64,000 nucleotides of DNA from Dioszegia crocea (lineage: Eukaryota > Basidiomycota > Tremellomycetes > Tremellales > Bulleribasidiaceae), in NCBI GenBank assembly GCA_001600615.1, contig BCKK01000003.1, positions 1,004,500 through 1,068,499 of the forward strand, read 5' to 3'. The translations under genes were made by a program, and so were the position numbers. This document shows positions 1 to 10,342 of this stretch, one piece after another. Under the pieces are notes generated by a model. It did not search any database. It was not told the origin of the DNA and saw only the letters and a program-made list of their open reading frames with translations. Numbering within the stretch: the stretch's first letter is position 1; the number at the start of each line of letters is the position of its first letter.

Positions 1-38
1 CCACGGAGGTGGAACTAAGGACAGGTCATCAAACGCAC

Positions 39-328
39 CCTCGCTTCATCAACATCTGAGCCATATGGCGGGTCCGACAAGATGATGGCTAATGCCCCGG
101 CAATATCATTTCTGCCCATCAGCCCATGCCCCATGAACATCCGAGGGCCTTCCGAAGAGCTTGATGAACATACTGCGCAACTGCACTCCGAACTTCTCCA
201 GACTTGCGCTTCGCATCCGCCAGCACACCGTCCGGACCCCTTGGGTCCGGGTCGACGAGATCAGAGCGCAGGAGCGTGTCCTCGTCTAGCGCGTCAATGT
301 CGATTTTGCGGAAGGCGTATTCTGACAT
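39..328 (-). CDS. ARPC5: Arp2/3 complex subunit 5 (p16-Arc), 5' part, cut by left edge
   Basis: Smallest subunit of the Arp2/3 complex, which nucleates branched actin filaments at endocytic patches. The N-terminus begins with the family signature FRKIDIDALDED (residues 6-17). Exon 1 is 174-328 and exon 2 is 39-111. They join as VAQ-NDIAGALAIILSDPP, which aligns with the conserved region around 'RQGNMTAALQAALKNPP' of p16-Arc. The intron between them (112-173) has donor GTATGT, branch GCTGAT and acceptor CAG. A GTGCGT donor follows exon 2 at 33-38, and its acceptor must lie beyond base 1, because the only AG nearby would leave a 24-nt intron. The rest of the gene is outside the window. It diverges from the splicing-factor gene at 615. 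Confidence 0.88.
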
Positions 329-614
329 GTTGCGTGATGGGGCTGGCTAGTGGGCGGCAGGTATGTATGGATGGGATGCGATGGCGGCTTGCGCGTATGC
401 GATAGAGCGTTGACAGCAGGCGATGCATGACACTATATATGGGGTGAGATGGGGGGACCGATTAAGCCCCGGCAAGGTGGAGGTTCTGCCATGGGCCAAA
501 GTTCCTACAACCTGCAACAACAACCCATAATTATTACGTGCACAGCCTAGTCGCTTCACCGTATCCAGGCTTCTTCGTATAGCGGACTGGAACGACCTAG
601 GAATCTTTCATAAT
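329..614. promoter_or_regulatory. Divergent intergenic promoter, ARPC5 / WBP11-like
   Basis: A 286-bp gap between two divergent start codons with no open coding frame of note. A TATATAT run at 434-440 lies about 105 bp upstream of the ARPC5 start and is a candidate TATA element. This is inferred from position and sequence only. Confidence 0.4.
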
Positions 615-2215
615 ATGGCGAAAAATTACAACCCAGCTGATGCCTACCGTATGTCTTGTGAGGATGTTCACCTTCACCCAGTGACTAACCCATCAGGAAA
701 GGCTCAACGTGCCAAAGAAGTCAAGAAGAACAAGGAGGTCAGGAAGAAAGTCCGAGATGTACAGACTGTAAAGAGGGATACGCGGGGTGAGCACACACTC
801 CTCGTTAATGACGATGCTAGAGCCAGTCTGCCGTTGCACAAAGCTGATTTTGGCCAGACCTCGAATCGGAGATCCGCTCACTGCGGGACAAAAAGGACAA
901 TGCGTCCAAATCTCGAATAGCAGAGCTGGAATCTGAATTAGCATACATTGTCAAGACCAAAGAGGCGTATGTGAAGGAACATCCAGATGCGAAGGATAAG
1001 GTGTTTAAGCCGAGAGGAGCCGGAGGAGGGGGTAGGGGTGGGGACGGTCAGGGTCAAGGGGAGGAGGAGGGAGATGAGAATGGTGCGAGTGGTAGTGGGG
1101 CCGAATGGAAGGGGAGGGAAAGGCTGTATGATGAGACAACGGGAAGATTGAGAGATCCAACGAGGAGTGCGTATTATGATCCGGTTTACAATCCTTGGGG
1201 TGCGCCACCGCCTGGTATGCCTTATAAAGAGCGACGTGAGTCTTCTGCTTCTGCCTTGTCTTTCGTATCTTAGGAGTGGGAAACTGATAGCGTAGCTGGA
1301 TTGACACCACTCTATGGCGCGGAAGGCAACGATGATTCAGACGAAGACGCCGACGAGTCAGACGAGGAAATTGTCATGCCCGATGGACCACCGCCTGCAG
1401 ATCTGGACGATAATGGAGATGATAGCGATGAAGAAGAAGAAGAAGACGACGATATCCCTCTGCCGACTGGGCCACCACCACCAAAGCCTGTCGCTATACC
1501 GCCCAGTGGACCCGCAGCATGGGGTGGACGGGCACCTCCACTACCCGTTCCGTTCCACCAGCCGCCTATACATATGGGCGGACCATCCGGTATGCCGTAC
1601 CCTCCATTCCCACCACCTCAACAACAAGCCTTCTTCCCACCACAACCACCACCTCAACAGCCCATGCGTCAATTCCGACCATCGCGGAATGGACCCCCAA
1701 GATCAGTCCAAGATCCGCTCGATGACGCCCCGACACAGACATATCAGGGCTATCATGCCAGTCTACCTGCTCGGCCACCTCCTTCAGACCCTAGTGCTCC
1801 AGGACCTATAACGGGATTTCCTGGTTCTGTTCCCGTCCGACCTGCACCAGCCACGGCTACCTCACGCGCAGCCCCAGTGGAGATATCTGCAGCTCCAGTG
1901 TTGCGCGATTTGCGGAAAGAAGCAACAGTCTTTGTTCCGCGGAACCTTAAGCGGAAAGCACCGCCAGGTAGCGGGGGCGGAGGCGGAGGTGGAAGTGGTC
2001 GGATTAACGCAGCGCCGGGCGGTGGAGTGGTTGATGAGGAAGGGGACGAGCGGGTGGTCAGGAGGTCAGAGACGGGGCTTATGGGGAAGTTGAAGGGTGT
2101 CCTGGGGCCTGATCTGGGTACGGGAGGGGCGGGAGCAGGAAGCAGGCGGAGCGTCAAGGATAGTGCGGATGAGGATTATGAGCGATTTTTGGCGGGTTTG
2201 GGGGATATCTCATGA
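615..2215 (+). CDS. WBP11/Wbp11-domain pre-mRNA splicing factor
   Basis: Nuclear proline-rich spliceosome-associated protein of the WBP11 (SNP70/NpwBP; plant ELF5) family. Exons are 615-648, 697-786, 858-1235 and 1296-2215, giving 473 aa. The N-terminus carries the family opening NYNPADAYR-KAQRAKEVKKN followed by KKVRDVQTVKRD, then a predicted helix (LRDKKDNASKSRIAELESEL). The middle has the conserved GAPPPGMPYKERRPGLTPLY segment and an acidic stretch. Poly-proline PGR-type motifs (DGPPPADL, TGPPPPKP), which bind WW domains in relatives, follow. Near the C-terminus are LRKEATVFVPRNLKRK, a glycine run and an acidic DEDYERFLAGL tail typical of the family. All four exons join in frame. The start is the first ATG and gives the family N-terminus. 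Confidence 0.87.
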
Positions 2216-2475
2216 GCTGAGCTTCAACCACGCGCGACAGACATGTTGTATAGTACTGCCGATGTAATGATGTATCGTCGGCGGGTACTTAGCCTCTACA
2301 CTAGGTTGTGCAAGGGGCAGGCGCGTCAAGCTTGCAATCTACCTTGATCCATAGACAGCCCAGCCAAACCGCCACTTTGGCCGATGACGGCATCCCGCGA
2401 ACGTCATACAGTGCCGGTCGTCCACCTGCTGTCCCTCACAGCGACCTATCTTCCCCATCACCATATATAGCAACC

Positions 2476-3492
2476 ATGCCGTCCAAGTGGGTCCCCTTAG
2501 AAGCGTCTCCAGAAGTGAGCACAAAATTCAAAAAGCAGGTGCGGGATCCAAGCTGACCAAAATCTAGGTGTTCAACGAGGTCAGTCAACCGCTCCAATCC
2601 TGCGGCCTATCGTCCGGCATGCCCGAGGCTGACAAGATCAGTGGGCTCGACCTCTGGGTTTACCCGAGCACCCACTCTCATTCCAAGATCTATTCTCTCT
2701 CGACTCAGATTTCCTGTCATACATCCCTCTACCGGTCAAAGCCGTCTTGCTCCTTTTTCCCAGTCGAGGCGAGCTGCACGATGCGAGGGAGAAGGAAGAG
2801 GCCGAAGCTCCCAAGTGGGATGGCGACGATGTGTGGTGGATTAAACAGACTGTACGTCGTTACCTCTAGACAAAATGATTATCCTGACGGCCAGATCCCT
2901 AATGCTTGCGGCTCGATCGGTCTTCTGCACGCCCTGTTGAATCTGCCTGCTGAGGGTGAATTTGCTCTAAAGGCTGATTCACCATTGATGAAGTTCAAAA
3001 AGGAGTCTTTGAAGTTGGATCGTGAGTTTACAACCTCTGTAGCTTGGACGGTCCAAACTCACGACCTTAGCCGAAGCGCGCGCCAAATTGCTAGATGACG
3101 CTGATTTCTTCCAAGCCGCACATACCTCTGCGGCTCAGCATGGCCAATCTGCAGTACCTGAAGATCTTGATGTGGATACGCACTTCATCGCATTTATCGA
3201 GGGTATCAATGCCGAGGGGTAAGCTATCCCGCAAGGCATTATTGGAGCACGGATGTGGCTGACTCATGCCAGCGAGAAGAGGGTGGTGGAGCTTGATGGA
3301 GGTAGAAAGGGTCCGTTTGATCGAGGAGAATGTACATCTCTCTTACACGTACGTATCTTTGCCTCTGGTCGGCTAGATCTAGGCTGATTGTTACAGGACG
3401 TGGCGGACATTGTGCGAGACAAGTATATTGCTCGAGCAGGTGGGGACATCAACTTCAACATGATTGTACTTGCGGGCGAGAGGCAGGATTAG
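2476..3492 (+). CDS. YUH1: Ubiquitin C-terminal hydrolase, UCHL3/Yuh1 type, copy 1
   Basis: Peptidase C12 cysteine protease that trims small adducts from the C-terminus of ubiquitin or NEDD8/Rub1. Exons are 2476-2514, 2568-2579 (12-nt microexon), 2642-2851, 2895-3021, 3071-3218, 3273-3348 and 3397-3492, giving 235 aa. The opening KWVPLEASPEVFNEWARPLG matches the UCH N-terminal 'WLPLEANPEV' motif. The catalytic set looks complete: oxyanion Gln in WWIKQT, Cys in PNACGSIGLLHAL, His in DTHFIAF and Asp in VELDGGRKGPF. It is followed 245 bp downstream by a paralogue with the same intron positions. A TATATA motif sits just upstream of the ATG (2464-2469). Confidence 0.9.
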
Positions 3493-3737
3493 GGCTGCGT
3501 GATTATGAAGATACTGAACACTGTTACGGATTGACATACTAGAGCTCTCTCAAGATAGACTGCCACACCTCTCCGAGGACAGCATACCTCAGACCCCCTG
3601 CCCGGAAGCAACATGAAACACTGCACCGAAGCTCGGAGGCCGAAGTGCAAGCGGATAGCTTACGAGCCTCCCGCCGCTATCACTTGCCTTCTGATTCTCA
3701 GACATAATCTCATCTCATATACACGGCAGCGCCCAGT

Positions 3738-4741
3738 ATGTCTGTTAAATGGGTTCCGCTCGAGTCCAACCCAGACGTAAGCGCTCTTCAAGCCCAAATA
3801 TGAACTCTAGCTGACTCAACCATCAGGTATTCAACACAGTCCGTTCACATCGCTGATCCTGACGACTAATTTATTGACTGCATACTGAAACACCAGTGGG
3901 CTAGATCTCTAGGACTACCTGACCACCCGCTGTCCTTTCAAGATGTACTTTCTCTCGATTCAGACTTCCTGTCTTTGATACCTCTACCGGTCAAAGCGGT
4001 CCTGTTTCTCTTCCCGGACAGCCCGGAGATTACTGCCGCGCGTGAAAAGGAAGAAGAGGAAGCACCGAAGTGGGAAGGGGATAGTGTGTGGTGGATCAAG
4101 CAGACTGTAAGAGGAGTTATCATGCGGCTGAGCTTGGTCTGACGCTATAGATCCGGAATGTCTGCGGCTCAATCGCAATCCTCCATGCATTGATGAATCT
4201 CCCTTCCTCAGGCCAATACGCACTGAAGCCCGACTCGCCATTGGTCAAGTTCAAACAAGAGACTTTGAGTATGGATGGTAAGTCTCGATCCTCACCGCGC
4301 AGCTAGCAGGTGTAAAAGCTAAAATCTCAGCTGAAGGCCGGGCGAAGCATCTCGAATCTGCCAAATTCTTTGAGATTGCGCATAAGGCCGGAGCACATAC
4401 GGGACAATCTGCCGAGACGGTTGATCCGGAGGGACACTTTATCGCCTTTGTCGAGGGAGTCAATTCGAAAGGGTGAGTAAGGGCCCCGAGTGCTCAAAAC
4501 AGCGATCGACCACTGCTAAAGGGTACTTAGTGAGAAACGAGTCGTTGAGTTATCAGGCGGTCGGAGTGGACCGTTTGACCATGGGGAATGCACTTCTCTG
4601 TTACACGTACGTTTAACCTACAAGACCCAATGATTAATCCAGCAGGACGTGGCGGATGTCATACGTACCAAATACATCCCTTTGGCCAAAGGAGATCTCG
4701 GGTTCAGCGTCATTGTGCTGGCTGGGGAGAGGCAGGAGTAG
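3738..4741 (+). CDS. Ubiquitin C-terminal hydrolase-like, copy 2, catalytic Asp replaced by Ser
   Basis: Tandem paralogue of the preceding gene. Exons are 3738-3776, 3827-3838 (12 nt), 3897-4106, 4151-4277, 4331-4472, 4531-4606 and 4646-4741, giving 233 aa. Six introns lie at the same positions as in copy 1, and four exons of seven before the terminal one have identical lengths. The catalytic Gln (WWIKQT), Cys (RNVCGSIAILHAL) and His (EGHFIAF) are present. The residue matching UCHL1 Asp176 is Ser (VVELSGGRSGPF), and copy 1 has Asp there. The frame is intact, so this is not an obvious pseudogene; it may be weakly active or a ubiquitin-binding pseudoenzyme. It converges on GID9 with only 88 bp between stop codons. 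Confidence 0.88.
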
Positions 4742-4829
4742 GTCAGATCGAAGCTCTAGTCGATGAGTACAAAAATCACATGTATGATATACAATCGCAA
4801 ATATACAACTTTACAGAATCTTTCTCGCC

Positions 4830-6700
4830 TTACGAAATGTACACCTTGCGCAATCTTGAGAACGCGCATGTCTCCCTTGTTCTGGGACAAGTAACCATGT
4901 CAGAGCTGTTCTTGGCCATCTCTGCGAGAGCCTGAGCATGTCAACATCGGCCTATTGCTTCCCACAGAACAGAAAGCTACTTACCTTGCTAGAGTATACA
5001 TAGCCATTCGGGAACGCCAGTGGTTCATTGTTGCTGTCCATCACTTCCCCGCTTATCCTGCAGACAATCGTCGAGTTGACATGATGACTCATGGGGACTT
5101 CCTTCGCCAGGATCTTCATGTCCAATCCGCAAGTTGGACAGTCGACATTACCCGTAGGCTGTTCTGGGTGATGGTTTAGATCCTCGTTCAGCCTAGCTCT
5201 GATTCCGCCGATAGGAGCGGTAAGATGCGGGAATGATGAGCCGAGTGCGGGCAGGATGGCCTCTTCGAAGTTATGCAGTGGTGGAGCTGCAGGAAGGAGG
5301 GGGACGGTTGGGGAGCTCGGAGCAAGGTGACGAGCGCAGGAAGGAAGGCGGAGGGCGGATAGACCGGCTACTAGCGAGAGTGAAAGTAGAGGCTGAGAGG
5401 GGAGGGCGTATAGGTTGAGGAACGTCTCCCGAAACTGAGCTCGGACATCTTGCCATCGAGATCTATCGTACAATTTCTGATCGTTAGCAGATTCCGGCAA
5501 GGTTGCTCACTCGATAGGACCCAACTCCGGTCTTTTCACCAAATGCCAACAACGTCATTCCTTGCTGTATCTCCACCATGTGGGTGGGCGCCCAGACCGC
5601 TAGATTCTTCCTGGAGTAGGCTATCGCCCCAATTATGTCCCTCTTCCGACACAGCTCGATAAAGTCTTGTAGGCGAAGAGTGAACTCTAGGTTGTTCTGC
5701 GATGCATCAGCTTTCTGACCGAGATGACAAAAGGTATTGCGGCTGACTTTGGTCTTCTTTAAAGTACCCCTGTTCTCGCCACACCACGCCAATGCCTCAG
5801 TGACGCTCTGCTTATCCACCAAGGCCGCCTCAATTTTGATCAGCTCGGCGAATAGCTTCAGATCCACCAGTTGCTGCTTCCGTTAGTGGTGTGGCTGCAT
5901 ACGCAAGAGCAGGATACACGCACTTCCAAGCCCTGTCGGTCCGACAGAGCTTTTGCTGTCTTCAGTCGTCCCGTTCGGAGTAGATAATCTACGATGTATC
6001 GGTCCAGCGTGAGATCGCTCTTTGGCGATTTGAAGAGTCTGGTCATGTTTCAGCTGCGCTCGAAATCGCCATGAATGGCATTTGGAGTGCACTCACGCGT
6101 CACCCTCGGCTGTGGTCTCCATGGAGACATCTTCCGTCACTGGTTGAAGAGCTGCCCCCGCATCCGCCTCCATCTCAACGTCCAATTCAGGCTCGACTCC
6201 ATTACCATTCGAAACGACACCAGGATTGATGATTTGGCTGAGATACTCCACTCGACGTTTCAGAGGATTAGGTACAGCTGGGCCGGGCTGTATATCATCC
6301 AGCTAGACCAACGTTAGCACAGGTCCGATCTTCCAAGATGCACACGGCTTACCTTCCGCTTGAGACCTCGAGCGCGCTCAGCGATCTGATCCAGCTTGGA
6401 TAGAGCTAAGGTTCGGGACTCTTCCGCACTGCCTTTCGACGTGAGAGACTTCAATAAGCTCTGTAGCGTTGTCTGACCACTTTAGTCTTGTATCCCAATG
6501 TGAATGGCTGACAGACTCACCTGAACGGCTGTGAAGTCCTTCTCGACCTGACGTTGAGCCGAACGGTGTGATCTTCGGAGAAGCTCGTAAGGAGTCTGTT
6601 GCCATCAGCTCTTGCGCGCTTGACCGCTTTCTAAGGCACTTACCCGGATGAGCGGCTCCTCGAGGATCATCCCGCTGCTAGCTGTGATTGGGGGAGGCAT
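4830..6700 (-). CDS. FYV10: GID/CTLH E3 ligase RING subunit Gid9/Fyv10 (MAEA)
   Basis: RING-type subunit of the GID (CTLH) ubiquitin ligase, which in yeast removes gluconeogenic enzymes together with Rmd5/Gid2. Nine exons: 6644-6700, 6521-6595, 6353-6472, 6097-6302, 5924-6038, 5748-5873, 5511-5696, 4985-5476 and 4830-4931, giving 492 aa. In order: helical N-terminus (TPYELLRRSHRTAQRQVEKD), LisH (LDRYIVDYLLRTGRLKTAK), CTLH (LRLQDFIELCRKRDIIGAIA), CRA, and the degenerate RING with CPTCGLDM, NSTIVCRISGEVM and a C-terminal CPRTRETCAFSRLRKVYIS, as in MAEA. The start at 6700 was chosen by family resemblance; an in-frame ATG about 40 bp upstream is possible. Confidence 0.92.
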
Positions 6701-8771
6701 GGTCGAGCAGATGGTACTGAGTACTGATGTGTTATGGGCCATCCACAAGGCTAGGTTGACTCTGGCACAAGCTGGAACGTCCCCCGGAACCTTCACGCCA
6801 CCAGCCGACGCACGGGCCTGATCCTGCGGACTTCCAACACCTCTCCGCGCATGCCGGCATCCCCCCTAACCGGCAAGGCGGGCCGAAATACCCGAAGCGT
6901 CCCGGAGGATTTGCTGTGCCGGCGGACGGTTGCCATTTGGCCTCAACCCCGTCCACGATGCAGACTTCACATACGATACAAATGGGTGGACAACAGCATG
7001 TGGAGCGGCCATTGCGCACAGACACAGAGCCCGACCACAAACGTTAAGCTTCAAGATCTGCTGTGGTGTTCCCGCTCATGCAGCTCAATCCACAGTCATC
7101 ACCGTACAGTCACAGCCCCGTCGACTGTTTCAGCTGGTTTCAGCCTTCGTTCTTATCTCGGGGGAAGGTCGGCGAATTCGCCGCAGTGAAACCGCCCGAA
7201 GGGTCTGACCCCGAAAAGTGCGGCCAAGCCGACCGGGATTCGGAGCCGGTAACTTCCGGTTATGGTTCAGTGCGGGCCTCCGAGTGTATTCTTGGCCATT
7301 AGGCTTGGGAGCTTGCTTGACTGATCTGAGATCCTTCGGAATTCGGGTGGCGGCATATGGTACTGTTTGTGAGGAAATCAGGGACATGTATGGGGTGCAA
7401 GGTTTGGTGGGTGGATGCATGCTTGAGTCAGAGTCAATGACAGGAAGACTGCAAAGTTCTGGACTCAAGCAAATGGCCACTGCCCACTGGCCAGAAGCTC
7501 AGAGTTATGCCTAAGGCAGGTTATGCAGATGAACAGTGCTTGCAGCGACGCTTACTATAAAGGCTTAAAGCGGATAAAATCAATAGCCTTATCCCCGGAC
7601 CGTCGCCACCGCGCAGATCCCTCTCTAACCCCTTTGTGGAGCCCAACAAAGCGGAAGAGCGGGCCGCTCTGACGAGTTCCCACAAAGGTTACTGCCTTCA
7701 AAAACCGCACTGAGTCCGAGATCGGAAAACCCGGTTCCAGATCGGAGACGTTTTTTGCGGGACGTTACCAAAGCCACATGAGCATACAGGGTTTGAGAAA
7801 CTTGTTAAGCATAATTGCTACCGGTAAAACAAAGGGGTTTACGGCCGTCACGTCGCGACGTGGTTCGGATTACGGAGTTGTCGATTCCTTTTGCCCGAGG
7901 CGATGGCTGGGACAGCGCGATGTGATCCCGCTGCTCGGCGTGGGCGGTGTCATCAATTCTGGCCACTGGGAGTTAGCCGGACCCAGTTGGTGGGGTTGGT
8001 GACATGGACGGTACGAGTAAAGCGGGGTAAATGCGTAGTTTACCAAAACCCATGCTATCACCCTTGCCGCACCCTCAAAACCGACTCATCTTCTTCTCAT
8101 CCGCCTCTTCCCCTCTCTCGCTTGTGTATATCATCCCACCCCATTCTCTAATAGCGCCAAACCCCCTCTCGAATCGCATCTACGACCCGCTCTAGAACTC
8201 GGCGGCTCATCTTTGTCAGAAAGATCTGGTCTTGGCTCGGCACTTATAGCCTCCGGAATAGACACATACATAAAGGACACTGGGAAGATCGCACTTCCAA
8301 TCGCCCACCATACCACCAACTACACGACAAAACCCTCATCGGGAACGCATCGCTCGTCAGATCGATGCTCATAGGATAGGAGGAGGTTACAAAAATGTGA
8401 GCTTTTGATCTGGGTTCGAGGCCATGGCGGGTATGGTGTCATGCCTGGTATGTGCTTGGTAGCTTGGGCGGAGATCCACGGTGGATGATGGACAAAAGGA
8501 ATGTGCAGCCGAGAAGGGACGGGGTGTCCTTTGTGCTTTCGAGGGTGCTAGTCCGTGTTTCGTTGCTGTGCCTTGTTTCATCGGAATTGAGGGCCCGGCG
8601 GGCCAGTCCCATCGGTCGGGATCAGCTGAGATGGGACTCGCCTGTGAGCATGTGGAATGATCGTCGTCTGGCTCATTCGGTGGAGATGTGGACCGGTCCG
8701 GGCAAGACCGAGAGAAGGGAGGGAGGAGGGAGGGAAGGAAGCACAATCCTCCTTTAGGTTTGAGCCATTGA

Positions 8772-8792
8772 GGGGGGGGGGGGGGGGGGGGG
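8772..8792 (+). repeat. Homopolymer of 21 G
   Basis: An uninterrupted run of 21 G residues after GCCATTGA, about 510 bp upstream of the cyclin start. The length may be imprecise because such runs are prone to sequencing error. Confidence 0.9.
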
Positions 8793-8816
8793 CTACTTTG
8801 GGTGGTTCTAATTCCA

Positions 8817-8834
8817 ACACACACACGCACACAC
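8817..8834 (+). repeat. (AC)n microsatellite
   Basis: An AC dinucleotide run with a single G interruption, immediately downstream of the poly-G tract in the cyclin upstream region. Confidence 0.7.
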
Positions 8835-9304
8835 CGCTTTTGGTTGCCCAACCCTTTTGTCCTCGCATCCTTCCAACCCCCTTCATCTCCGGTTCTTGCC
8901 AGAATCTTCTCACCCTCATCTTGCTCTTTCAATCCTTACCTCGTTGTGCGATTCGTACCTTCAATTGCCGCTCCGCGATCCCGAACCCGAGACATCCGGC
9001 CAAGGGTTCCAGCGACACATCCTTCTCCTCAATTTCTTTGCCACCCTCACCCCGCACCTGTCCCCCGGACCCGTCGTTTACCTTGCTATCCCTTCGCCGA
9101 GGATGGCACCCCTCAGACTGGTAGTTCCGGTGGCCGTTCGTTTGGCTTGGTCTCTTTGGCTCTTGATATAACTACCCTTTCAAGGTCTGTGCTGACTATC
9201 TTCAGCCCACTCGCCTTCCGCCACCACCAACAGCCATCACTACCACTCGCACTACTCGTAATCGACCTCAACATACCCTTGTCTACCCCTCCATCCAACC
9301 CAAG

Positions 9305-10342
9305 ATGTCCACCGTTCGAGCATCTTCCGCCTCTCCCTCTACATCCCGCAAAGCCGTCAAGGCTTCAGCCTCCGCATCTGCCCCTTCATCACGGCCACCA
9401 ACGCGCGGCTCAGATCCCTATCACGGACATGAAGAGACTTCAGTGATGAGCGCCCGCTTTGTAAGCTTTTCCTCCATCCTTTACGATTCCCGATGCTGAT
9501 CAAGGCAGATTACATCCCTCTTCTCATGTCCGAACATCCCCACAGCCGTCGCTCCCGGCGCTCCCACCCCTACCCTAGCCCACTTCATCGCCTATGCCCT
9601 ACATCGTACGCGTCTACCTTCCATCGTCACCTTCGCCGCCCTCCTCCTCCTACACCGGCTAAAAACCCGCTTTCCCGCCGCTCGCGGTTCATCAGGCCAC
9701 CGCCTCTTCATTTCAGCATTCATGATCGCCAGCAAGGTCATATGCGATGACACCTACTCGAACCAATCATGGGGCATCGTGGCGCAAAAGATGTTTGCGC
9801 TGAAGGAGATCAACCAGATGGAGCGGGAGATGTGCGGTTACCTGGAATGGAATCTGAACGTGGGCGGATCGGAGGTGTTGGACTTTGAGTCAAGGGTCAG
9901 GATAGAGCATGGAGCAGGCGCTGTCGCTCGCGAGGCATCATCATCTTCCTCATCGTCGTCGAGCGGATCATCACGTATCGCATCGGTCCCAACACACTCT
10001 TACCCCACCCCCGAGTCCACTCCCGATCCGTCTCGCCCCATCCGCCCCGTCCCTTCCCCTTACAAATCCCGACCCTCATACCGCGAGACCGTTCCAGCTC
10101 CAGCACCGGCCATACTCCCTTCCCCACCTCCATCCCCACCACATCACCACCACTCATACCACCTTTCCCCACCGCAGTTCGCATCGGCCAACTCATCCCT
10201 TGTCTCATCACCTGCATCAGATGATTGCAAGACACCGTCGCCCGTCGCTGTCTCTCAGCCTGCCTCAGCACCACGGGGTAAAGGTGGACTCGATCAGGCA
10301 TACAGGCGGCATCCGCATTATTCACTGGCGGGCGTGTGGTAG
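9305..10342 (+). CDS. Pcl/Pho80-type cyclin
   Basis: Cyclin of the Pcl1/2/Pho80 family, which partners the Pho85-type CDK. Exons are 9305-9460 and 9509-10342, giving 329 aa. A Ser/Ala-rich N-terminal tail leads into the cyclin box: ITSLFSCPN, FIAYALHRTRLPSIV, LLLLHRLKTRFPAARG, LFISAFMIASKVICDDTYSN, and FALKEINQMEREMCGYLEWN. The last two segments are hallmark Pcl sequences. The C-terminal third is Ser/Pro-rich (a run of Ser, then TP and SP sites), which suggests phosphorylation-dependent turnover. The unusually long pyrimidine-rich upstream region suggests elaborate transcriptional or translational control. Which Pcl subgroup it belongs to cannot be settled from sequence alone. Confidence 0.88.

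Larger units (their letters stand above)
6701..9304. other. 2.6 kb gene-free region, GID9 promoter and long leader of the cyclin gene
   Basis: I recognise no coding gene here; the short frames on both strands resemble no known family and have no consistent splice signals. The left half (6741-8100) is mixed sequence with short inverted repeats. From about 8130 to 9304 the + strand becomes pyrimidine-rich. It contains a 21-G homopolymer (8772-8792) and an AC microsatellite (8817-8834) before the cyclin ATG. The most likely content is the GID9 promoter plus a long upstream regulatory region or 5' UTR for the cyclin. Confidence 0.5.

Noticed and set aside
3738..4741. Second UCH copy as a pseudogene
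   Set aside because: All seven exons splice in frame with good signals and no stop; only the Asp-to-Ser change is suspicious, so it is called as a gene.
8387..8932. Minus-strand 181-aa frame with a poly-Pro run
   Set aside because: The poly-Pro comes from the G21 tract on the other strand; no start context, homology or splice support.
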